21,297 nt of DNA. Source: JAAYAY01 sp964429355 (GTDB lineage Bacteria > Planctomycetota > Planctomycetia > Pirellulales > Thermoguttaceae). Where the stretch lies: the NCBI GenBank assembly GCA_964429355.1, contig CAYSCH010000135.1, positions 1-21,297 of the forward strand, read 5' to 3'. A program made the translations under genes and the position numbers. Shown piece by piece: positions 15,534-21,297 of this stretch (the first letter of the stretch is position 1; the number at the start of each line of letters is the position of its first letter). Below the pieces are notes generated by a model. That model was not told the origin of the DNA. It saw nothing but the letters and a program-made list of their open reading frames with translations, and made no database searches.

Positions 15534-16658
15534 ATGTCCAAGAAGAAAGCCGAAATCACCGAAATGCCGGCCCAGAACGGCGATATTCTCCGCGCTCCGG
15601 CGGAGGATCTGTATGCGGAAGAAATCGAAACGCTGATCCGGGAGGATGGAGACGAGAAACCGCCGGGGTGGCAGATGTCGCCACGGGCGGTTCACACCTA
15701 CATCTGCGGCGGCAAGGCGGGCAAGTGCGATATCAGCCCGAAGTATATCGGCCACTCGCGACTCGTCGAGATCGCCATCGCCACGCTCGTAACCGACCGG
15801 GCGCTGCTGCTGATCGGGGAACCGGGAACCGCCAAGAGCTGGCTATCGGAGCACCTGGCTGCTGCGATCAACCGCGATTCGACCAAGGTGGTGCAGGGCA
15901 CGGCCGGCACGACGGAAGAGCAGGTCCGCTACACCTGGAACTACGCCATGCTCATTGCCCAGGGGCCCAGTCCGGACGCGTTGATCAAGAGCCCGATCTA
16001 CCGGGCCATGGAATCGGGCACGCTGGCCCGCTTCGAGGAAATCACCCGTTGCGCCTCCGAGGTGCAGGATGCCATGATCTCCCTGTTGTCGGAGAAACGC
16101 ATCTCCGTGCCCGAGCTGGCCACCGAGCTGGCCGCCAGGAAGGGGTTCTCGGTGATCGCCACGGCCAACACCCGCGACCGCGGTGTCAACGACATGTCCG
16201 CAGCTCTCAAACGGCGGTTCAACATCGTGGTCCTCCCTACACCCAAGACCCTGGAAACGGAGATCGACATCGTTCGCAAACGCGTGACGGAACTGGCGGC
16301 CAGCCTCTCGCTGCGGGCCAAAGTGCCCGCCGCCGAAGCGATCGAAAAGGTGGTCACGATCTTCCGCGAGCTACGGCTGGGGCAGACGCTTGACGGCAAG
16401 AACAAGCTCAAGACTCCTTCCGGCGTGCTCTCCACGGCAGAAGCCATCTCCGTGCTGGCCAACAGTATGGCCCTGGCGGGCAGTTTCGGTTCCGGTGAAG
16501 TAACGGCCGAGGATCTGGCCGCCGGTTTGCAGGGCTCGGTCGTCAAGGACGAGGAGAAAGATCGTACGACCTGGCAGGAGTACCTGACGAACGTGTTGAA
16601 GAAACGCGGCGCCGAATGGCGTCCCTTGTTCAAGGCCTGCTCGGAGCACAACGAGTGA
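15534..16658 (+). CDS. MoxR-family AAA+ ATPase (YehL-like)
   Basis: This 374-residue protein is the predicted motor of the system. Walker A is GEPGTAKS (95-102, K101). The Walker B position reads ARFEEI (165-170), with E168-E169 where most AAA+ proteins have D-E. Sensor 1 is ATANTRDRG (N212), and the arginine-finger region is ALKRRF (224-229). A helical lid follows, with GVLSTAEAISVL (297-308) as in the MoxR family. MoxR ATPases work with VWA proteins to remodel or activate target proteins, often inserting cofactors or metals. The ATG at 15534 has only a weak upstream purine stretch. The next gene starts inside its stop codon (GTGA), indicating translational coupling to DUF5682. No MoxR gene for the first cassette lies in the window; either it is upstream or this ATPase serves both VWA proteins. 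Confidence 0.93.
   Translation: MSKKKAEITEMPAQNGDILRAPAEDLYAEEIETLIREDGDEKPPGWQMSPRAVHTYICGGKAGKCDISPKYIGHSRLVEIAIATLVTDRALLLIGEPGTAKSWLSEHLAAAINRDSTKVVQGTAGTTEEQVRYTWNYAMLIAQGPSPDALIKSPIYRAMESGTLARFEEITRCASEVQDAMISLLSEKRISVPELATELAARKGFSVIATANTRDRGVNDMSAALKRRFNIVVLPTPKTLETEIDIVRKRVTELAASLSLRAKVPAAEAIEKVVTIFRELRLGQTLDGKNKLKTPSGVLSTAEAISVLANSMALAGSFGSGEVTAEDLAAGLQGSVVKDEEKDRTTWQEYLTNVLKKRGAEWRPLFKACSEHNE
16643..16646 (+). promoter_or_regulatory. GGAG ribosome site for a GTG start overlapping the MoxR stop
   Basis: GGAG lies 8 nt before a GTG at 16655 whose last two bases begin the MoxR stop codon (GTGA). This favours GTG over the ATG at 16616, which lies inside the MoxR gene and has no comparable site. 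Confidence 0.6.
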
Positions 16659-18976
16659 CCTGGCAAATCCATGTCTTTGGTGTCCGCCATCTGTCGCCGA
16701 TGGGAGCCTGGCAGTTGCGCGACTTCCTCGACCGCACGCGGCCCGCGCTTGTGCTGATCGAAGGGCTCCAGGACGCCACCGAACTGCTGCCAGACATCAC
16801 CCGGAGCCAGACGAAGCCTCCGATTGCCATCCTGGCCTATACGGACAGCCTCCCCGTTCGCACTCTGGTCTACCCATTCGCCCGTTACAGCCCGGAATAC
16901 CAGGCCATCTGCTGGGCCCACGAGAACGATGCCCGGGCGAAGTTTTTCGATCTCCCGTCGGATGTGTTTCTCGGTCTGCAGGACGCCGAACTCCAGTGGC
17001 TGGAGAACAGGCGCCGCCAGGCCGAGTCGCCGCCGGGTGCCGAGGAGCCCGTGGCGGTCGGCGTGCCGGAACCACAACCGTCGCTCTATCAGCGGATCGC
17101 CGACCTGGCCGGCGAGCATGACTACGACACCTACTGGGAACGCCACTTCGAACACAACACGACTTCCGACAGCTACCACGGGGCGACTTTTCAATTGGGG
17201 CGAGCCCTGCGCGAGCTCGAGGAAGACGAACCCCGTTGGAAGGCCGAGAACCTGGTTCGCGAAGCCTACATGCGCCGCCGGGTGGAGGAGGCCCTTGACT
17301 CGGGCTTCAAGCCCGACGAAGTCGTTGCCGTCGTGGGCGCCTTCCACGCCCCGGTGCTGACCGGCGAGCAGCCGGCCATGACCGACGCCGAGCTGGCCCG
17401 GCTGCCCCGCCGGACAAGCAAGCTCACGCTCATGCCCTATTCCTACTTCCGGCTGTCGTCGCAGTCGGGCTACGGAGCCGGCAACCTGGCCCCGGCCTAC
17501 TTCGAACTGCTGTGGGAATCGCTCAACGAACAGGGCATCCACGATCTGTCGCGCCGCTATCTGTCCCTGGTCGCACGGCACCTGCGAGAGGCGGGAACCC
17601 ATCGTTCCACGGCCGAAGTGATCGATGGTGTGCGGCTGGCCGAGACCCTGGCGGCCTTGCAGGCCGGGCAGGCGCCCACGCTGCGCGACCTGCGCGACGC
17701 GGCGATCACGCTGCTTGGCCAGGGGGAACGGGCCGCGGTCAAAGAGTCGCTGGCCCACGTGGACGTGGGTACAGCCATCGGCCAGTTGCCCAAGGGCGTC
17801 AGCCAGACCTCGATCCAGGCCGACTTCGATCGCGAGTTGCAGCGTCTCAAGCTCGAGAAGTACCGGACCACGGTCCAGCAGGAACTCGACCTCGATCTGC
17901 GGGAAAACCGGCGAGTCAACAGCGAAGAGGCGGCGTTTCTCGATTTGAACCGATCCTCGTTCTTCCATCGCCTCCGTGTCCTGGGCGTTTCCTTCGCCAG
18001 GCCAACGCCCACCCGTCAAGACTCCGCGACCTGGGCGGAGAAGTGGGTCCTCCAGTGGACGCCGGAGAGCGAAATCGAGTTGGTTGAAGCTGTGCTGCTG
18101 GGCGAAACGGTGGAGCTGGCAACAGCCTACCGCTTCACGACGCAGCTCGACAATTGCTTGTCGATTGCCGATGCAGCCGCCCTGGTGCACAACGCCTGCC
18201 AATGCCGGCTGATGAAGTCGATGGAGCAGGCCCGGCGGCGCCTGCAGGAACTGGCCACGACGAGCCACGAGTTTGTCGCCCTGGCATCCGCGGCCTGGCA
18301 ACTGAGCCTGGTTGTTCGCTACGGGGATGTCCGCCGCTTCAACGCCGAACCTCTCGTTCCGCTCCTGGAAGAGCTGTTTGTTCAGGCCACACTGTCCCTG
18401 TTCGCAGCCGCCGCCTGCGACGATCGGGCGATCAAGCCGATGATGCAGGCGATGGACGAGGTGAACAAGGTGGGACTGGAGTTTCACGACCGGGTGGAGG
18501 AGCCGCTTTGGATCGAGCAGCTCCGGAAGCTGGCCGACGCCGACGACCGCAACCCGTCGCTGTCGGGCTATGCCTGTGCGATGTTGTTGGAACGTGGGCT
18601 GATGGAAAACGAGGCCCTCGCCCGCGAGGTGTCACGGCGAATCTCCCCCGGGGTTCCTGCCGACCTGGGCGCAGGCTGGTTTGAAGGTCTGGCACAGCGC
18701 AACCGCTATGCCCTGCTTGCCCGCCAGCCCCTCTGGGAACAGCTCGCCGGCTACATCGAATCGCTCGACGAAGAGCAATTTCGCCGGGCCCTGGTATTTC
18801 TCCGACGGGCGTTCGGACCGTTTAGTGCCCGCGAGAAACGCCACATTTCCGAGAACCTCGGCGAGTACTGGGGCCTGAATCCGGATACGGCCAGCGAAAT
18901 GGTCGAGAAGCCCCTCACCGAAACTGAAGAAGAAACCCTGAAGGACCTGAACGATTTCGACTTTGATGATCTGTAG
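16655..18976 (+). CDS. DUF5682 family protein (YehM-like), EreA/ChaN/TraB-like N-terminal domain
   Basis: This 773-residue protein is full length for its family. It opens with HVFGVRHLSPMGAWQL (6-21), giving the GxRH signature (H12), then LVLIEG with E36. It continues with ENLVREAYM (R202, E203, M206) and VVGAFHAPVL (G228, H231). These spaced G-x-x-H, E, R and H residues resemble the putative active site of the EreA/ChaN and TraB/TIKI superfamily. Hydrolase or metal-binding activity is therefore possible but unproven. Residues about 300-773 are helical and acidic at the end (DFDFDDL). The GTG start overlaps the MoxR stop; the conserved motif begins only six residues in, which supports this start. 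The VWA gene follows after 73 bp. The diverged second copy at the left end of the window lacks its N-terminus only because of the window edge. Confidence 0.9.
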   Translation: MTWQIHVFGVRHLSPMGAWQLRDFLDRTRPALVLIEGLQDATELLPDITRSQTKPPIAILAYTDSLPVRTLVYPFARYSPEYQAICWAHENDARAKFFDLPSDVFLGLQDAELQWLENRRRQAESPPGAEEPVAVGVPEPQPSLYQRIADLAGEHDYDTYWERHFEHNTTSDSYHGATFQLGRALRELEEDEPRWKAENLVREAYMRRRVEEALDSGFKPDEVVAVVGAFHAPVLTGEQPAMTDAELARLPRRTSKLTLMPYSYFRLSSQSGYGAGNLAPAYFELLWESLNEQGIHDLSRRYLSLVARHLREAGTHRSTAEVIDGVRLAETLAALQAGQAPTLRDLRDAAITLLGQGERAAVKESLAHVDVGTAIGQLPKGVSQTSIQADFDRELQRLKLEKYRTTVQQELDLDLRENRRVNSEEAAFLDLNRSSFFHRLRVLGVSFARPTPTRQDSATWAEKWVLQWTPESEIELVEAVLLGETVELATAYRFTTQLDNCLSIADAAALVHNACQCRLMKSMEQARRRLQELATTSHEFVALASAAWQLSLVVRYGDVRRFNAEPLVPLLEELFVQATLSLFAAAACDDRAIKPMMQAMDEVNKVGLEFHDRVEEPLWIEQLRKLADADDRNPSLSGYACAMLLERGLMENEALAREVSRRISPGVPADLGAGWFEGLAQRNRYALLARQPLWEQLAGYIESLDEEQFRRALVFLRRAFGPFSAREKRHISENLGEYWGLNPDTASEMVEKPLTETEEETLKDLNDFDFDDL

Positions 18977-19049
18977 CAGCCGGGCTTTTGGGTGATTACA
19001 CGCCCCTCGCGCATCACACGGAAACCGCGAACCACCGCAGCCTCCCACC

Positions 19050-20279
19050 ATGGCATTCACTCAGGAACAGCTTGTTCGTTGGCGTTTGATACTGGGCAAG
19101 GACTCGCAGGAGTCGATGGCCAGGATGTCGCCGTCCGGCTGCTCGTTGTCGGCCGAGCAGATGGAAATGGACGAAGCGCTTGAAGCGATCTACGCCGCCG
19201 ACTCCGACCAGGAGATCAGCCGCAGCGACTGGGAATCACCGGCGATCGGCCTCCCGCATGGTGTGGTCAAGGGGCGTTCCATGCCCCGCGTTGCCCGTTG
19301 GCTGGACCAGATTCGCAACTTCTTTCCCAGGGACGTGGTGGTTCTGCTGCAGCAGGACGCCATCGAGCGCCGCGGAATGAAGCAGTTGCTGTTCGAGCCG
19401 GAGATCATGGCCAAGGTCGAGCCGTCTCTCGATTTGGCCTACGCGATGCTGGAGCTGAAGCATCTGGTTCCCGAAAAGGCAAAGCACGCCGCCCGTGACC
19501 TCGTGCGGCGAGTCGTCGAGGAGCTGCGGAAACGGCTGGAGTCGGGCTTCGCCCAGGCGATCCGCGGTTCCCTGGACCGCAGCCAGCACTGTGCCTTCCG
19601 CAGCCTGCCGAACCTCGACTGGCCGCGGACAATCCGCCGCAATCTGAAGAACTACAACGACTCGCTCAAAACGATCATTCCCGACCAGATTTCGTTCTTC
19701 CGCCGCCGGCATCGGCAGAACGAGTGGAACGTGATCATTGCCATGGACCAGTCGGGCTCCATGTCGGGGTCGCTGATCTATGGGGGCATCATGGGCGCCA
19801 TTCTGGCGAGCATGCCGGCCGTGGAGACCCATGTCGTTGCCTTCAACCACCAGGAAGTCGTCGATCTGACCGAGCATTGCAGCGATCCGGTCGATCTGCT
19901 GTTTGGCGTTCAGCTTGGCGGGGCGGAGGACTATTGGAAGGCAACCTGCTACTGCGAGCGATTCATGCACACGCCCGCCAAAACACTCTACATCGTGATC
20001 GGCGACCTCTATGACACCAGTCCCAATGAGAACCGTTTTGTCAAGAAGATGGAGTTCCTTCTCGAAAGCGGCTTACGGGCGGTTACCCTGCTGGCCATCT
20101 CCGACCAGGGCCAGCCCTCCTTCAACAGCAACCTGGCCGAGAAGCTCTCGAAGCTGGGTATGCCCTGTTTCGGCTGCATCCCCGACCGTCTCCCGGACCT
20201 CCTCGCCGCCGTCCTGAAAGGCCAGGACCTGCAACGTTTTGCCGACAACGTCCGTCTGGGCAAAGAGGGGAAGAAGTGA
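19050..20279 (+). CDS. VWA domain protein (YehP-like), cassette C, with altered MIDAS
   Basis: This 409-residue protein is paralogous to the VWA protein at 1748-2920 and keeps the family landmarks: RWRLILGK (10-17), FFPRD (91-95), ERRG, KVEPSLDL (122-129), NLDWPRTIRRNLKNY (188-202), and a VWA domain from about 227. MIDAS residues D233, S235, S237 (DQSGS) and D319 are present. The threonine position, T293 in the paralogue (GGGTD), is E293 here (GGAED), which should weaken or change metal coordination. The Gly/Arg linker of the first paralogue is absent. The start at 19050 has no Shine-Dalgarno, but the conserved N-terminus begins there. It is preceded by DUF5682 and MoxR, the expected partners, and is followed after 40 bp by a DUF456 gene. 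The function is inferred to be the VWA half of the MoxR machine. Confidence 0.9.
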   Translation: MAFTQEQLVRWRLILGKDSQESMARMSPSGCSLSAEQMEMDEALEAIYAADSDQEISRSDWESPAIGLPHGVVKGRSMPRVARWLDQIRNFFPRDVVVLLQQDAIERRGMKQLLFEPEIMAKVEPSLDLAYAMLELKHLVPEKAKHAARDLVRRVVEELRKRLESGFAQAIRGSLDRSQHCAFRSLPNLDWPRTIRRNLKNYNDSLKTIIPDQISFFRRRHRQNEWNVIIAMDQSGSMSGSLIYGGIMGAILASMPAVETHVVAFNHQEVVDLTEHCSDPVDLLFGVQLGGAEDYWKATCYCERFMHTPAKTLYIVIGDLYDTSPNENRFVKKMEFLLESGLRAVTLLAISDQGQPSFNSNLAEKLSKLGMPCFGCIPDRLPDLLAAVLKGQDLQRFADNVRLGKEGKK

Positions 20280-20319
20280 TCGCGAACTCACAGATTGCTT
20301 GGACCGGCGCCGCCTGTAA

Positions 20320-20856
20320 ATGATGGAATACGTTTGGTCTGCACTTCTCCTGATCATCCTGGCCGCAAGCTGGTCTCTCAACCTGCTTGGCCTGCCCGGT
20401 AACTGGCTGATGATTGCTGCCGCCGCGGGCTACGTGCTGCTTGTGCCGGCCGGGTCTCCGGTTGCGATGGGCTGGATGACGGTTGTGGTCCTGCTGGTCC
20501 TGGCTTCGATCGGCGAGTTGCTCGAGTTCCTGGCCGGTGCGTTGGGGGTGACACGTGCGGGAGGGAGCCGGCGAGGGGCGCTTTTTGCGTTGGCCGGTTC
20601 GATTGCCGGCGGGGTTGTGGGGTTGTTTGTGGGCCTGCCCATTCCGATTGTCGGTCCGTTGCTCGGAGCGGTGCTGCTGGCTGGTGCTGGGGCGTTTGCG
20701 GGGGCCGTGGTGGGTGAACGAGGGAGGGGCCGTCGTCTGGATGAGAGTCTGAAGATCGGCGAGGCTGCCTTCTGGGGGCGATTGTTGGGCACGGTTGCCA
20801 AGTCGGCGATCGGCGCGGTGATGTTCGCCGTGGCAGTGCTCGCGATCCTCACCTAG
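20320..20856 (+). CDS. DUF456 family integral membrane protein
   Basis: This 178-residue hydrophobic protein has about four to five membrane segments (about 5-24, 29-46, 51-75, 85-120, 155-177). The Gly-rich SIAGGVVGLFVGLPIPIVGP stretch around 95-114 and the GERGRG loop (132-137) are characteristic of DUF456. The family has no known function. There are two possible starts, ATG at 20320 and 20323; neither has a good Shine-Dalgarno. It lies 40 bp after the VWA gene on the same strand, so it may be read through from the operon, but DUF456 genes are widespread and are not otherwise tied to MoxR/VWA systems. Its place here may be incidental. Confidence 0.88.
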   Translation: MMEYVWSALLLIILAASWSLNLLGLPGNWLMIAAAAGYVLLVPAGSPVAMGWMTVVVLLVLASIGELLEFLAGALGVTRAGGSRRGALFALAGSIAGGVVGLFVGLPIPIVGPLLGAVLLAGAGAFAGAVVGERGRGRRLDESLKIGEAAFWGRLLGTVAKSAIGAVMFAVAVLAILT

Positions 20857-20965
20857 AGGAGTCGCACGGGTTACCGCATTCACGAACATTCTCATTCGTC
20901 GCGTTTGTCAGCGGGAGGTTGGTGACGCGGTCAGGGGACAGGGGAGCAGATCGGAGATAGGAGAT

Positions 20966-20989
20966 GGGAAATCGGGTCAGGGGTCAGGG
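20966..20989 (+). repeat. Candidate G-quadruplex motif with TCA-spaced G-runs
   Basis: Four G-runs (20966-20968, 20974-20976, 20980-20983, 20987-20989) are separated by loops of 5, 3 and 3 bases, which fits the canonical quadruplex pattern. GGGTCA units of this kind also read as a degenerate short tandem repeat. Confidence 0.45.
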
Positions 20990-21267
20990 TGACTGGCGAG
21001 CACGAGGGTGAAGGACGTTCTCGGTTGCGTGTCGGGTTGGGGTCAAGCCGGCAGCGGCGGAGGGGTTCTCGCTGAGGCGTGGAACTGATGCCGGCATGGG
21101 GTAAAGCCTATATTTCGTACCGCATGGGGCTGGTGCGCCGAAATGGCCCTAGGGCGAGAGAGGTTTGCGCAAGTCATAGTAGTGTACGCCTTTACCGATA
21201 TGGGATGAATCGTAACTGTGATCCCCACAAGTTAGGTATGCTCCGAAACTAATTCACACTAGGGGAG

Positions 21268-21295
21268 GGAGCGGGGAGCAAGGAGCGGGGAGCAG
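21268..21295 (+). repeat. 14-bp tandem repeat, two copies
   Basis: GGAGCGGGGAGCAA (21268-21281) and GGAGCGGGGAGCAG (21282-21295) differ at the last base only. The array continues to the window edge and may have more copies beyond it. Confidence 0.6.
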
Positions 21296-21297
21296 GG

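Larger units (their letters stand above)
20857..21297. other. Apparently non-coding 3' region with G-rich repeats
   Basis: No frame longer than about 60 codons is convincing. The left half is purine-rich with GTCAGGGG-type repeats. The segment around 21100-21260 is noticeably more A/T-rich than the rest and could precede a gene beyond the window. The right end is a short G-rich tandem repeat. No RNA gene or clear terminator was recognised. Confidence 0.55.

Noticed and set aside
15998..18487. Very long minus-strand open frame across MoxR and DUF5682
   Set aside because: It covers two genes with recognisable catalytic motifs on the plus strand and itself encodes no recognisable domain.
20890..20908. 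ACGAA / TTCGT inverted repeat as a terminator after DUF456
   Set aside because: The stem is only five pairs, AT-rich, and has no following T-run.

Overview
The window is GC-rich and densely coded, and it suggests a planctomycete (Pirellulales-like) or a similar Gram-negative bacterium. This assignment is an inference. It rests on many starts lacking a strong Shine-Dalgarno, a signal-peptide protein resembling the planctomycete-rich DUF6268 outer-membrane family, REP-like GGTGCGTC hairpins between genes, and MoxR/VWA gene sets of a kind common in that phylum. No rRNA, tRNA, transposase or CRISPR array was seen.

Layout. Block A (1-8005, + strand) holds the C-terminal two thirds of a DUF5682 protein (its 5' end lies outside the window), a REP-like hairpin pair, a VWA protein, and two tandem paralogues that fuse BRCT, pentapeptide repeats and a SWIM-like Cys/His motif. 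Block B (8037-11521, - strand) is unrelated in function: a membrane hybrid histidine kinase with a CxxCH haem-type sensor domain and a secreted or outer-membrane protein. An apparently non-coding stretch of about 700 bp with palindromes follows. Block C (12221-20856, + strand) is a compact run: SWIM zinc-finger protein, HEAT-like repeat protein, MoxR AAA+ ATPase, full-length DUF5682, a second VWA protein and a DUF456 membrane protein. The last 440 bp look non-coding, with G-rich and short tandem repeats.

How the genes work together. MoxR + DUF5682 + VWA + SWIM is the gene set of the poorly characterised Escherichia coli yehL-yehM-yehP-yehQ locus. By analogy with other MoxR/VWA pairs, the ATPase and the MIDAS-containing VWA protein should form a chaperone-like remodelling machine. 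DUF5682 (EreA/ChaN/TraB-like signature) and the Zn-finger, HEAT and BRCT-pentapeptide proteins would be its effectors, adaptors or clients. The window carries two diverged copies of the DUF5682-VWA pair. One is linked to MoxR, SWIM and HEAT; the other is linked to the BRCT-pentapeptide pair. The second VWA protein has lost the MIDAS threonine, which suggests that the two cassettes have specialised. The BRCT-pentapeptide-SWIM fusions are the least familiar part and the best candidate for an undescribed component.
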